A stretch of 64,000 bases of DNA from Candidatus Hydrogenedentota bacterium (GCA_012730105.1 JAAYBJ010000134.1:1-64000), one strand, 5' to 3'; shown: positions 1 to 9,230, numbered from the stretch's first letter. A program made the numbers and translations. The notes: a model not told the origin generated them from the letters alone.

Positions 1-36
1 ACGGGGGCGTTGCCTGCAACCCAGATTTGTAAATGC

Positions 37-70
37 TTTGGAGTGCGCAAGCCACGCTTGCGCTTTCGCT
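37..70. repeat. REP-like palindromic unit, copy 1
   Basis: A short unit beginning TTTGGAGTGCG, with a self-complementary core (GCGCAAGC...GCTTGCGC). It recurs in inverted orientation at 613-645 and, with a GCAGCATGGCTGC core, at 24135-24162. All three copies share the GGAGTGCG..AGCC.TGCT..CGC...TT framework and all lie outside genes. This is the form expected of a REP-type dispersed palindrome; the copy number elsewhere in the genome is unknown. Confidence 0.6.
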
Positions 71-201
71 CTCTTGCTCAAGGCGGACGGGATCTAGCGC
101 TTAGGGTCATTTCGCTGACAATTAATTACGAGTTCTGTTTTAAGTATGGGTAACCGAGAAGAGTGTCATGTTTTGATTTGTCTCAAAGACCCAAAAACAA
201 C

Positions 202-440
202 GCGTCATTCCGGTTTTTCGCGGTGGGGAAAAACATGTATCGAAGCGTGTGCCAGACCGCGAAAAGACCGGAATCTATCTTTGAAAACCGCGCGTGAGGA
301 ACAGCCCTGTCAGATGTATTTTTTAAGATGGGGAATGGGCATTCATTGCAGCGGGACGAATCTGGATTCCGGTCTTTTTCGCGTTGTACAGTACCGTTCT
401 TCGATGCTGGCCAAAGGCCGCGAAAAAACCGGAATGACGC
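202..440. repeat. imperfect 239-bp inverted repeat, possible MITE-like element
   Basis: The left edge, GCGTCATTCCGGTTTTTCG (202-220), is the reverse complement of the right edge at 418-440 apart from one extra T. An inner pair, CCGCGAAAAGACCGGAAT (257-274), matches the complement of 366-383 in the same order, and ATCGAAG lies between them on both sides. So arms of about 73 bp face each other across about 91 nt. The pair sits inside the two inverted REP units at 37-70 and 613-645, concentric with them. No transposase is present. A 184-codon open frame across this region is not credible as a gene because it is built from the repeats. Confidence 0.55.
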
Positions 441-757
441 TGCTTAAGGTTGTTTATAATGAAACGGAAAATACGTTGATACGGGTGTGTTTCATGTCTT
501 TCTTTCTGACTGAGATACTGCGTTCCGGTTGCGCCGAAAGCGTCCCTTCTTCCGGACGAAGTCCCGGACGAAGCGTAGTGTACCCACCACAAAACCAACT
601 CGGGCCACAAAGGAAAAGCGCAAGCATGGCTTCCGCACTCCAAAACAGCGTCAATACCATGAACCGGGCACCTCGAAATAAGGTGCGAATAGCAACATAA
701 CTAAAAATATATTTTCAAAATAATTCCGTTAAATTGTTATTAATAAGAGTTTTCTTG
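441..757. other. non-coding stretch upstream of the giant surface protein
   Basis: Apart from the second REP-like unit at 613-645, nothing genic is seen here. The last 60 bases (about 700-757) are strongly AT-rich compared with the surroundings, as expected just upstream of a promoter. Confidence 0.5.
613..645. repeat. REP-like palindromic unit, copy 2 (inverted)
   Basis: Reverse-complement copy of the unit at 37-70. It reads AAGCGCAAGCATGGCTTCCG then CACTCC, and together with copy 1 it brackets the 239-bp inverted repeat. Confidence 0.6.
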
Positions 758-766
758 TGCTATAAT
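758..766 (+). promoter_or_regulatory. extended -10 promoter for the giant surface protein
   Basis: TGCTATAAT is a perfect TATAAT with the TGN extension, lying in an AT-rich tract. There is no good -35 at 16-18 nt, which is typical of extended -10 promoters. Initiation near 773 would give a leader of about 100 nt to the ATG at 873. Confidence 0.5.
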
Positions 767-872
767 TTAAGAAATGTGAACTTGCATCGCCCACGCGGCC
801 CAGCCCGGGTAACCGGTAATCCTGCTGAGGCCGTTGTGTAGCAACGTCTATGGTAGAGAAGGAATCATTCTC

Positions 873-3800
873 ATGTCGCATCGCTTATACTCTGTCAAAC
901 AACGCTTCTATTGCTTGGTAATCCTGCTTCTGCTGATCGGCATCGCTCCCAACGCCGCGGCGGTGCGGCGCATCCTGCTGGTCGGGGACAGTTGGACTCA
1001 GTGGCCCTGGGACATGGGTTCTTTTCAGTCCGTGCTGAACTATAACTTCGGCACAGACACGTACCAAGTCGAGGGTTCCTATACAGCCTTGGGCGGCACT
1101 ACCGCCGCAAGTTGGGCGAGCAATGCCGTGCCCCCCGAAGGCACCTTTCCTTCACCGCCGGGACATACCAATATGCCCTCCCTCGACCGCATCACCTGGT
1201 CGCTGAATACCTGGCCCACCATTGACATCATCCATCTATCAATCACGGGCAACGACATGTGGGCGTGGCGGGCGAATTGGACCACGGAGCAAACCCAGGC
1301 GTTGTACGATTCCATTCAGGCCAACCTGCAGACCGTGGTCTCCTGGATTCGAACCAATCATCCCCATGTGAAAATACTCCTCTGCGGTTATGATTACCTC
1401 AATATTACCGAAACGTGCACCTACGGCATGCAGGAATTCAGCTGGGATGCCGCGCTGCTTTCGTCAACCCTTGGTTTGACGCCGGGAGATTTCAACCAGA
1501 ACCGCGCCAACAACCAGCAGATCAACCAGTTCTTTGCCGGGTTCGGGCCCCGTGAAATATCCATCGCTCAGGCCACGCCCCGCTTCGATTTTATTCAGAA
1601 CTGGGGCAACATCCAGTATCGCGCGGGATATCTCAATTCCTATGGCCTGCTCTGGCCCGCCCAGTCGGTTCCTTTCCCCGGCGCAGCCCCAGCCTATAAC
1701 CCGCTTCCGGGCGGCGATGTGTCCTGGGGAACTCCTTCGTTTTATATGAACAAGGTGGACGGTGACCAACGCGACCCTATTCACCTGAGCAGTGATGGCT
1801 ATAAACTCCTCTTTGACAACTGCCTGATGCAGTATTACGCGGGCTGGCTGCTGGACAGCACGGCACCGGTGGTGCAGTCCATCAACCGCGTCCACCCGAG
1901 CCCGACGGACCTGGCCGAGGTCGCCTTTACAGTAACCTTCAGCGAGGGGGTGCGCGGCGTGGATGCTTCAGATTTCCAATTGAACGATACGGCGGCTTCC
2001 GGGGCGTATATCGTTTCCGTGTCCGGAGCGGAGGACACCGCCGTTCGCACGGTGACCGTGAATATTTCCGGCGCTCCCGACGGGACGCTCCGCCTGGATT
2101 TCCTGGACGATGGGAGTGTCTATGATAAGAATTGGAACGCGATTGGCGGAGAAGGCGCTGGCAACGGTAATTACACTTCCGGACAGTCTTATCTGATTGA
2201 CCGGGGAGATCCTGCGGCGATCATCACGCCCGGCATCCCTGAACCCACCTTGTTGTCGTCGGTTCCTTTCAGTGTAAGCTTCAACAAGTCCGTCACGGGT
2301 TTCACGGCAACCGACATCGCATTGAATGTGGTCACCGGGGCCGGTTCGGCACAGGTGATCAATTTCGCGGGCAGCGGCGCAGCCTATTCCTTCGATATCC
2401 TGGTGACACGGAGCCAGACCATTACGGTGGCCATTTCCATTCCGGCAGGGGCCGCCTTCGATGCCTCGAACCGTCCAAACCTGCCGGCGGCGTACGCGGA
2501 CGGCGCGGATAATGCCTATACCTTTGAGTATATTTCAGGGCCGGGGGATCCCGGAGATCTGTATGTAAGTGACGGGTCCCTGGGCGTGCTGTCCGTTTCC
2601 GCGGGCAATTCCATCACCATCAATACCGGCACCACACCCCCAACCCTCCAAGTCAATTCGAATCCGCCGATAAACGGACAAGTTATGACCGTGGACGGCG
2701 GCAATGTCGCCAAATTCAATTTCGCATCGGTTGAGGTGCCGGCCGGCGTAACCGTCAGCGTTTCCGGCAACCGGCCGCTGGTGCTTACCGCTTCGGGCGA
2801 TATGACCTGGAACACCAGCCTGGATGTTTCCGGCGCGGTGCCCGGCCGTGCGGGTGGCGGCGCGGGCGGCGGCGGTGGTACGGGCGGCAGCGGCGGCACG
2901 GGCGGTACCGGTGGAACCGCCAATGGAGCGGGTGGGTCTGTTGCATCAGGAGGAGTGGGAGGCACACTTGCCAACGGTGGCAGCGGCACAAACGGCAGCG
3001 CGCGCAATTCGGGCACTGCGGGCAGCAACGGAACCATCGGCATCACCGGTAGTTATGGCGCTTATGGCTTAGGAGGCACCCAGGGGTTCGGCGCACAGGG
3101 AACCGCAGGCAGTGCCGGCAACCGCGGAAATCAGGGAACAAATGCGAGCATTGTCAATGGCGGCACAGCTGGTGTCGGCGGTGGTGGCGGTGGAACGGGC
3201 GGAGCGGGACAAGTTGCTCCTACCAACGGCACCGCAGGAAATGCAGCAACGGCTACGGGGAGCGCCGGCGGAAATGCTTCTTCAGGTTCTTCCGGCGGCA
3301 ATGGCAGTAATGGCGGCGCGGGCGGAAGTGCCCAGTTCACCGCGGCTCCGGATTCCCTGCTGCTCGCGGCCGGTCACGGCGGCGGCGGGGGGGGCGGCGG
3401 AGGAGGCGGTGCAGGCGGCCAAGGGGGCGGCAAAGGCGGCGGGGGTTCAGGCGGTGCTGGCGGTGGCGGCGGCGGCATGAGTTGGACAACTTGGTGGACG
3501 CAATGTACTCCCGTGGATGCTCCCGGGGGGCAGGGTGGTAACGGTGGCACAGGCGGCGCGGGTGGCAATGGCGGCCAAGGGGGGACGGCTTTGACCGGAG
3601 CAACGGGCGGCAATGGCGGCGAGGGTGGGGGTGCGGTCGTATTGGCGTCGCGCGGTCTCCTGTCATTTGGCGGCGTAGTGAATGTGTCGGCGGGAGCACC
3701 TGCTTCCGGCGGCACACAGTCGGCGGCGCAAGCCGGGAATGGGGGAACTGACCCGGGTAATAACTATGGTAATCCAGGCACAGCTACCTCCGGTGGCACG

Positions 3801-6086
3801 GGCTATTACGGATACACTGCGGGGTGGTGTCTTCCTCTCTACGTCTATGGCGGTGCGGGCGGGGCGGGCACACGCGGGGGTAGAGGAGGTATTGGCGGCG
3901 ATGGCGGTTCCAGCGGCACGTCCGGCGCCGGCGGCGACGGCGGCCTGGGTTCGCCGGGCATGGTGAAACTGCACGGTTCCGTGGTGCTAGCCGGCGGCGC
4001 GGTCAATTGCGACAACCATACGGCAAGCACGGACAACGGGCTGCGCGGCCGTGCCACGCTGATCAGTAACCTGGCCAATCCCGCGATGCCCGCCTTCTCG
4101 GACGACTACCTGGCGGGCACGACCACTAATAATGCTTGGCTGCGCTCCAGCGCGCCTTATAACACCGTGCTGCAGATACCGATGCTGCCGCACCTGGAAG
4201 GCGGCGTGGCCACGGGCGGGTACACCCTGGGGGACTTCTGGAACAGGCCGGCATTCAAAAATCTGCATACGGGTATGCCTTCGCTGGAAGTGGTAAGACT
4301 GGGCGGCGGGAATTCCCCCTTCCTGAATTTCGACCAGATCTTTATCGTAAACAATTCCGGCAAACTCATTAATGCGGTTACCGTAACCATTCAGGGCTAT
4401 GCGCCGTACCTGCTCGGCACGATGGCCGCAGGTTCCATCTGGACCACCACGGTTCCTTCGGGCGCCAGTGTTAGCGTTTCCGCGCCACTCTTCGTTGCCC
4501 TCGCGGAGGAAGAGATATACACCTATGTCGGAGAACCCTTCTCCCTGAACGCGGTAACGGACGGCGGCATTACGCCCATGACCTATCGCTGGACGCGAAG
4601 TGGTTCCACCGTCCAGGAAGGCGGCGCTTTCTCTTACGAAATCGCTAACGCGGCAGTAACTGATAGCGGCCTTTACAGGGTCACCGCAACGGATGCTCTC
4701 GCACAGGTCGCGTCCAGCACGCCGGATGTGCCCGTGTACGTTGCGGACCCGATTGTTATCACCCAGCCGCCGATGTCAGCCACCGTGCCGGTAAACGGCG
4801 CGCATGTGTTTACCGTAATCGCCTCTGGCGGGCACGGGGCGCTGCAGTATGACTGGCGCAGAAACGGCATCAGCCTGGGCGCGCCGGACCAGCCGTTCCT
4901 GACGATCGATCCCGTCGTCGCGGCAAGTGAAGGCGATTATGACGTGGTGATTACCGACATGCTGGGCGTTGCGCCCCAGGGAAGGGTCATTAGTCCATCC
5001 CCGGCCGCCGCGCTTACCGTGTCCTACCCGTTGACGGTGACCGGGCCGGAAGAAGTGGTTGCCTACGACGATGAAGGGGAATCCGTTTTCACCATCGGCG
5101 TAACGGGAGGCGTGGAGCCTTATATCTATGAATGGCGCTACAACAATGTGGCCCTGCCGCCGGCCCAACAGCCCAACGGCCCGGTGCTGACGCTTGCCGC
5201 GCCCTTGGCGGCCCAGGCGGGCCCCTACCGTTGCATCGTAACCGACGCGGCCCTTCCCCAGGCATCGGAACCTTCGGAAACAGCCCACTTGTACGTGTAC
5301 CCCCGGCTTGCTATTACAGTACAGCCTGCGGGTGGCAGTTATACCACGGGCTCGACAGCAATTCTGGCTGCCACGGTGACCGGAGGCGTCCCGACACTGA
5401 CCTATATCTGGCGCAAGGACGGTCAGCCCCTCCCGGTGGAAGAACAACCCCAGAATAGCATGCTGACCCTCACTGATCTCCAGTTCGGCGATGCGGGCGA
5501 CTATGAACTGGTGGTATATGACAGCCATACCGATGATATCACCTCCCAGCCCGCGACCATCACCGTAGTCTCTCCGCCTGAAGGCGAGGGAGAGGGTGAG
5601 GGCGAACCGCCAGTCGAAGGGGAAGGAGAACCACCCGTCGAGGGCGAAGGAGAACCACCCGTCGAGGGCGAGGGCGAGCCGCCGGCCGAAGGAGAAGAGG
5701 AATTCTCCCTGACATACACGGGACCCAACCCTGTCACATCACAAACAGGGGAACCTGTCGAAATCACGGTCATCCCGATCAACAGTTCGGGCGAGGTCGC
5801 GTTCCAATGGTACCGCGTTATGGAGGATATGTCCCTGGTCCTGCTTGCGGGACAAGAAGACGACTCCTTGACATTCGATTCCGTCTTGCCCGAAGACGCC
5901 GGCAACTATCAGTGCGTGGCAACCGACAACATCGCAGGCACGGCACAGTCACCGATAATCACCCTGGTGGTATTGCCGGGTGTGCCCCTGGTTACTCCGG
6001 CGATTTTATTCATGGCGGTATTGGCCTTGATTCTTGTCGGTTTCTGCAAAATAAGATGGCGGAAACACCTCGATTCAACATGCTGA
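873..6086 (+). CDS. giant secreted SGNH/GDSL hydrolase with Gly-rich region, Ig-like repeats and C-terminal membrane anchor
   Basis: 1737 aa. ATG 873 is chosen over an in-frame TTG at 834 because AGAGAAGGA (855-863) lies 9 nt before it and a clean signal peptide follows (hydrophobic LVILLLLIGIAP, cut near ANAAA). Residues about 30-330 form an SGNH hydrolase: GDS at 38-40 (nucleophile Ser), GND near 125, and a DPIH catalytic pair near 303. Then come two Ig-like/cadherin-like segments, a roughly 370-residue Gly/Ala/Thr/Ser-rich stretch (about 658-1030), four or more Ig-like modules, an acidic Glu-Gly-Glu-Pro-Pro-Val linker (about 1570-1609), a last Ig-like module, and one membrane helix (about 1706-1724) followed by basic KIRWRKH. 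Esterase or carbohydrate-deacetylase activity at the cell surface is inference; SGNH substrates cannot be read from sequence. Confidence 0.8.
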   Translation: MSHRLYSVKQRFYCLVILLLLIGIAPNAAAVRRILLVGDSWTQWPWDMGSFQSVLNYNFGTDTYQVEGSYTALGGTTAASWASNAVPPEGTFPSPPGHTNMPSLDRITWSLNTWPTIDIIHLSITGNDMWAWRANWTTEQTQALYDSIQANLQTVVSWIRTNHPHVKILLCGYDYLNITETCTYGMQEFSWDAALLSSTLGLTPGDFNQNRANNQQINQFFAGFGPREISIAQATPRFDFIQNWGNIQYRAGYLNSYGLLWPAQSVPFPGAAPAYNPLPGGDVSWGTPSFYMNKVDGDQRDPIHLSSDGYKLLFDNCLMQYYAGWLLDSTAPVVQSINRVHPSPTDLAEVAFTVTFSEGVRGVDASDFQLNDTAASGAYIVSVSGAEDTAVRTVTVNISGAPDGTLRLDFLDDGSVYDKNWNAIGGEGAGNGNYTSGQSYLIDRGDPAAIITPGIPEPTLLSSVPFSVSFNKSVTGFTATDIALNVVTGAGSAQVINFAGSGAAYSFDILVTRSQTITVAISIPAGAAFDASNRPNLPAAYADGADNAYTFEYISGPGDPGDLYVSDGSLGVLSVSAGNSITINTGTTPPTLQVNSNPPINGQVMTVDGGNVAKFNFASVEVPAGVTVSVSGNRPLVLTASGDMTWNTSLDVSGAVPGRAGGGAGGGGGTGGSGGTGGTGGTANGAGGSVASGGVGGTLANGGSGTNGSARNSGTAGSNGTIGITGSYGAYGLGGTQGFGAQGTAGSAGNRGNQGTNASIVNGGTAGVGGGGGGTGGAGQVAPTNGTAGNAATATGSAGGNASSGSSGGNGSNGGAGGSAQFTAAPDSLLLAAGHGGGGGGGGGGGAGGQGGGKGGGGSGGAGGGGGGMSWTTWWTQCTPVDAPGGQGGNGGTGGAGGNGGQGGTALTGATGGNGGEGGGAVVLASRGLLSFGGVVNVSAGAPASGGTQSAAQAGNGGTDPGNNYGNPGTATSGGTGYYGYTAGWCLPLYVYGGAGGAGTRGGRGGIGGDGGSSGTSGAGGDGGLGSPGMVKLHGSVVLAGGAVNCDNHTASTDNGLRGRATLISNLANPAMPAFSDDYLAGTTTNNAWLRSSAPYNTVLQIPMLPHLEGGVATGGYTLGDFWNRPAFKNLHTGMPSLEVVRLGGGNSPFLNFDQIFIVNNSGKLINAVTVTIQGYAPYLLGTMAAGSIWTTTVPSGASVSVSAPLFVALAEEEIYTYVGEPFSLNAVTDGGITPMTYRWTRSGSTVQEGGAFSYEIANAAVTDSGLYRVTATDALAQVASSTPDVPVYVADPIVITQPPMSATVPVNGAHVFTVIASGGHGALQYDWRRNGISLGAPDQPFLTIDPVVAASEGDYDVVITDMLGVAPQGRVISPSPAAALTVSYPLTVTGPEEVVAYDDEGESVFTIGVTGGVEPYIYEWRYNNVALPPAQQPNGPVLTLAAPLAAQAGPYRCIVTDAALPQASEPSETAHLYVYPRLAITVQPAGGSYTTGSTAILAATVTGGVPTLTYIWRKDGQPLPVEEQPQNSMLTLTDLQFGDAGDYELVVYDSHTDDITSQPATITVVSPPEGEGEGEGEPPVEGEGEPPVEGEGEPPVEGEGEPPAEGEEEFSLTYTGPNPVTSQTGEPVEITVIPINSSGEVAFQWYRVMEDMSLVLLAGQEDDSLTFDSVLPEDAGNYQCVATDNIAGTAQSPIITLVVLPGVPLVTPAILFMAVLALILVGFCKIRWRKHLDSTC
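5581..5700 (+). repeat. in-gene GAGGGCGAAGG tandem repeats encoding the Glu-Gly-Glu-Pro-Pro linker
   Basis: Short in-frame repeats of GGCGAGGG and GGAGAACCACCCGTCGA type encode GEGEGEPPVEGEGEPP-like units. They separate the Ig-like modules from the C-terminal anchor segment and may vary in length between strains by slippage. Confidence 0.75.
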
Positions 6087-6090
6087 TTCT

Positions 6091-6125
6091 GTGGATCGCG
6101 TGGACGGCATGGACAGGATGGACGG
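6091..6125. repeat. ten- to eleven-base-phased TGGAC repeat
   Basis: GTGGATCGCG-TGGACGGCA-TGGACAGGA-TGGACGG: the TGGAC core recurs every 9-11 bases, just after the stop of the giant surface gene. The same unit makes both arms of an inverted repeat at 54728-54888. Confidence 0.65.
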
Positions 6126-6424
6126 AAGAGAAGGGGTGATAAGAGTACCTGTCCGTTTTTGCCTCTGCAACAACCCTGAAAGTGGCGATTTACAGGCATC
6201 CGACCTTGTGTTGTGGGGTTACCCGTCTCCTGTACCCGGTCTTGCGCCGTAACACCGCAGGCGGGGTAAAACGGAATACGCTTTTCTTGAAAATACAGAC
6301 CCCCGTGCTCTGTCACGTTTGACTCTATGCATGCTTAATTCGATAGAATGAAGGGGACGTGAGGCAACAGCTTCTCCGCCTCATAAAAACAGTTAAGCGG
6401 GATCTCCCGGCAAAAAGGATGCAC
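6126..6424. other. intergenic stretch, no gene seen
   Basis: No credible reading frame or strong promoter found. AAAAGGA at 6412-6418 is the ribosome binding site of the following epimerase. Confidence 0.5.
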
Positions 6425-7498
6425 ATGAGCGTAATTATTGTGACCGGTTCCGCAGGGCTGATCGGCTCATCGGCCGTGCGCCTGTTCGCGGCGCAGGGAT
6501 ACACGGTGGCGGGCGTGGACAATGACATGCGCGCCTACTTTTTCGGTGAAAGCGCGTCGACCCGCCCCATGGCCGAAGAACTCGAAAGGGAAATTCCGGG
6601 GTACCGGCACGTCTCCGCGGATATCCGCGATTACGAAAGCCTTTCGGGCCTGTTCCGGGAATACGGCAGCGACATCCGGGCGGTGGTGCATACGGCGGCG
6701 CAGCCCAGCCACGACTGGGCGGCGCGGGAACCGCATACCGACTTCGGCATCAACGCCATGGGCACGCTCAATCTCCTGGAGCTGACCCGGCTGCACGCCT
6801 CGGACGCGGTCTTTATCTTCACCAGCACCAACAAGGTCTATGGCGACCGGCCCAACGACCTGCCACTGGTGGAAGAGGAAACGCGGTGGGAAGTGGACCC
6901 CGCCCACCCCTATGCCGCCGAAGGCATTGACGAATCCATGAGCATCGACCAGTGCAAACATTCGGTTTTCGGGGCCTCGAAAGTCGCCGCGGACGTCATG
7001 GTCCAGGAATACGGGCGGTATTTCGACATGAATACCGCCGTCTTCCGCGGCGGGTGCCTCACCGGTCCTGGGCATGCCGGCGCCGAACTGCACGGGTTCC
7101 TGGCCTATCTCATGAAATGCGCGGTCACCGGGAATACCTATAATATCTTCGGGTACAAGGGCAAGCAGGTGCGCGACAATATCCACGCCTCGGACCTGGT
7201 CGCCTGCTTTGACGAGGTGGTGAAAGCGCCCCGCGCCGGCGAGGTGTACAACATCGGCGGCAGCCGGTTCAGCAACTGTTCCCTGCTCGAGGCGGTCGCC
7301 CTGTGCGAGGAAATCACAGGCAACAAAATGGCCACCACCTACACCGAAACCAACCGCATCGGCGATCATATCTGGTGGATCAGCGATACCCGCAAGTTCA
7401 AGACCCATTACCCGGAATGGCGCCAGCAGTATGACGTGAAAGCGATCCTGGTGGAGATTTATGACGATATCCTTCGTCGTGCCCGGCAAGCGTCGTGA
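6425..7498 (+). CDS. NAD-dependent epimerase/dehydratase, CDP-paratose 2-epimerase-like
   Basis: 357 aa extended short-chain dehydrogenase (Rossmann fold). Start ATG 6425, 6 nt after AAAAGGA; ATG 6419 is also in frame but too close to it. TGSAGLIG at the N-terminus is the NAD-binding glycine motif, and [10 protein letters not shown] carries the Ser/Thr of the catalytic site. The usual Tyr-x-x-x-Lys pair reads FGASK (F182, K186), so the catalytic Tyr is a Phe. Strings such as [19 protein letters not shown] and YNIGG are those of CDP-paratose/tyvelose epimerase-like sugar-nucleotide enzymes. The stop overlaps the start of a glycosyltransferase, so a role in polysaccharide or glycolipid synthesis is likely. 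The exact nucleotide sugar is unknown. Confidence 0.85.
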   Translation: MSVIIVTGSAGLIGSSAVRLFAAQGYTVAGVDNDMRAYFFGESASTRPMAEELEREIPGYRHVSADIRDYESLSGLFREYGSDIRAVVHTAAQPSHDWAAREPHTDFGINAMGTLNLLELTRLHASDAVFIFTSTNKVYGDRPNDLPLVEEETRWEVDPAHPYAAEGIDESMSIDQCKHSVFGASKVAADVMVQEYGRYFDMNTAVFRGGCLTGPGHAGAELHGFLAYLMKCAVTGNTYNIFGYKGKQVRDNIHASDLVACFDEVVKAPRAGEVYNIGGSRFSNCSLLEAVALCEEITGNKMATTYTETNRIGDHIWWISDTRKFKTHYPEWRQQYDVKAILVEIYDDILRRARQAS

Positions 7499-8268
7499 TG
7501 CGAAACAAACTTCTATATTCCATTCTGATCCCCGCCTACAACGAGGCGGAAAACCTGCCGCGCACGCTGGAGCCGCTGGCTGCCGCCCTGCGAGGCGAGG
7601 GCATCCCCTTCGAACTGCTGGTGGTAAATGACAACAGCACCGACGCTACCCCGCAGGTGTTGGAGTCGCTGGCGCCGTCCTACCCGGAACTGCACGTCGT
7701 CACGAACACACCCCCCGGCGGCCTCGGCCGGGCGATACGCTGCGGCCTGAAGCATTTCAAAGGCGATGTGGTCGCCGTGGTCATGGCGGACAGTTCCGAC
7801 AGCCCGGAGGACGTGGTCGCCTGCTACCGGAAAATCGAGGAAGGTTATGACTGCGTCTTCGGGTCCCGGTTCCGGAAAGGCAGCAAAGTCTCCCAGTACC
7901 CGCCCGTCAAACTTTTCTTCAACCGCATCGTCAATTTCGCCATGCGCGTCCTGTTCCTGACCCGTTTCAACGACTTGACCAACGCCTTCAAGGTGTACCG
8001 CCGCCATGCCATCGAGAGCATCAGCCCCCTGCACGCGGCTCATTTCAACATCACCATTGAGATGTCCCTGTCCTGCCTGATACGCCGCTTCAAGATCGCG
8101 GAAATCCCCATCTCCTGGAGCGGGCGCACCTGGGGCCAGTCCAACCTGCGCCTCCGTGAAATGGGGCGTCGATACCTGTGCACCCTCCTCATGATCTGGT
8201 TCGAGCGCGTGCTCATCCTGGACGATCTCCTGCTCGAAACCCGGCCAAAACCGGAAGACGGGGAATAA
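7498..8268 (+). CDS. family 2 glycosyltransferase (polyprenyl/dolichyl-phosphate mannosyltransferase-like)
   Basis: 256 aa. ATG 7498 shares a base with the preceding TGA (TGATG), which implies translational coupling to the epimerase; a GTG at 7495 is also in frame. GT-A fold markers: SILIPAYNEAENLP at the N-terminus, NDNSTDAT (nucleotide-sugar Asp), and a MADSSDSPED metal-binding region. There are no C-terminal membrane helices, unlike long DPM synthases. It probably moves one sugar from an NDP-sugar to a polyprenyl phosphate or other lipid carrier at the inner face of the membrane. Donor and acceptor are not readable from sequence. Confidence 0.85.
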   Translation: MRNKLLYSILIPAYNEAENLPRTLEPLAAALRGEGIPFELLVVNDNSTDATPQVLESLAPSYPELHVVTNTPPGGLGRAIRCGLKHFKGDVVAVVMADSSDSPEDVVACYRKIEEGYDCVFGSRFRKGSKVSQYPPVKLFFNRIVNFAMRVLFLTRFNDLTNAFKVYRRHAIESISPLHAAHFNITIEMSLSCLIRRFKIAEIPISWSGRTWGQSNLRLREMGRRYLCTLLMIWFERVLILDDLLLETRPKPEDGE

Positions 8269-8351
8269 GCACAGGGACAAAATGGAGCCGCAAACTAGTG
8301 TAGTGAGTCATGCTAATGACCACTTATGCTGAGTCAATTTACTACTGATCT

Positions 8352-8408
8352 TTGTGGTGCGGGCTTCCAGCCTGCCCGCCGGAGCAGGCAAGATGCCTGC
8401 ACCACAAT
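8352..8408. repeat. palindromic intergenic repeat (GTGGTGCGGGC / GCCTGCACCAC)
   Basis: TTGTGGTGCGGGCTTCCAGC at the left is mirrored by a right arm ending GATGCCTGCACCACAA. An inner GCCTGC / GCAGGC pair adds a second stem. It lies in the 256-bp gap between the glycosyltransferase and the DNA glycosylase, where it could fold as an RNA hairpin or be a REP-type element. Loose TGAGTCA-like words flank it on both sides. Confidence 0.6.
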
Positions 8409-8525
8409 AACTTACAAGAATGCTCCTTAAGTTGCCTTGATTATGAGTCAATAAAATAGCGCCTAAAGCCGGCCGTGTATACTACTCCCGGGAAGTGCCT
8501 GACAACTTTTAGTAAAGTGCAGTTT

Positions 8526-9227
8526 GTGAATAAAAGCCAAGAATTAAACGACATGCTCGCCCGGCTGTCAACGCATTACGGGCCGACTGGCTGGTGGCCG
8601 GGCGATTCGCCCTTTGAAGTGGCCATCGGCGCCATTCTCACCCAGAATACGGCATGGTCGAACGTTGAAAAGGCCATTGAGCAATTGAAGAAAGCGCGCC
8701 TGCTGACCCCCCGGCGCATGCTGGACGCGCCGCAGGAAGCCCTGGAGACGGCAATACGCTCGTCCGGGTATTACCGCCAGAAAGCGGAACGGCTGCGGAT
8801 TTTTTGTGATTACCTGGGGAGACACTACAGAAATAGCATGGCGCCCATGGCGGCGCGTCCCCTGGCAGCATTGCGGGAGGAACTGCTGGACCTGAAAGGC
8901 ATCGGCCCGGAAACGGCGGATGATATCCTGCTGTATGCCTGCGACAAGCCCATATTCGTTGTGGACGCTTACACCCGGCGCATTTTTCATCGTTGCGGCT
9001 TGACGCCGGAAACCATCCCCTACGACACCCTGCAGCAATTGGTGCATGCCGCCGTTCCGCCCAATGTACCTGTCTATAAGGAGTTTCATGGACTGATCGT
9101 GTGGACAGGCAAGGACTTTTGCCGGAAAGCGCCCCGCTGTGCAGGCTGTCCCTTGGCCCGGCGCGGGAATTCCGGGGGGGCTTTCCCATGCGACATGCGG
9201 AAAAAAACACATCCTGTTGTTAGATAA
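8526..9227 (+). CDS. endonuclease III-superfamily DNA glycosylase (HhH-GPD with 4Fe-4S), MagIII-like
   Basis: About 233 aa from GTG 8526; ATG 8553 is an alternative, and neither has a strong ribosome binding site. WWPG..PFE..IGAILTQNTAW near the N-terminus is typical of the endonuclease III-related family. The helix-hairpin-helix is LKGIGPE (GIGPE at 125-129), and the catalytic Asp is D147 in VVDAYTRR. The Lys needed for AP-lyase chemistry in Nth is E129 here, as in monofunctional alkyl-purine glycosylases such as MagIII. C-terminal Cys spaced C-x5-C-x2-C-x12-C can hold the Fe-S cluster. Expected role: excision of damaged (probably alkylated) bases without strand cutting. Confidence 0.8.
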   Translation: MNKSQELNDMLARLSTHYGPTGWWPGDSPFEVAIGAILTQNTAWSNVEKAIEQLKKARLLTPRRMLDAPQEALETAIRSSGYYRQKAERLRIFCDYLGRHYRNSMAPMAARPLAALREELLDLKGIGPETADDILLYACDKPIFVVDAYTRRIFHRCGLTPETIPYDTLQQLVHAAVPPNVPVYKEFHGLIVWTGKDFCRKAPRCAGCPLARRGNSGGAFPCDMRKKTHPVVR

Positions 9228-9230
9228 TAC

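Noticed and set aside
146-700. Open frame of 184 codons on the plus strand
   Set aside because: It is composed largely of the nested inverted repeats, has no ribosome binding site, an antisense frame of similar length, and no protein-like composition.
2516-3974. Several long antisense and alternative frames across the Gly-rich part of the surface protein
   Set aside because: They are by-products of the GGC/GGT repeat composition (Pro-, Ala- or Arg-rich in other frames); only the giant frame has a signal peptide, domains and a start.
5807-6139. Plus-strand frame ending in a Trp-Thr-Ala-Trp-Thr run
   Set aside because: The Trp-rich end is just the translation of the TGGAC repeat at 6091-6125; the rest overlaps the surface protein gene in another frame.
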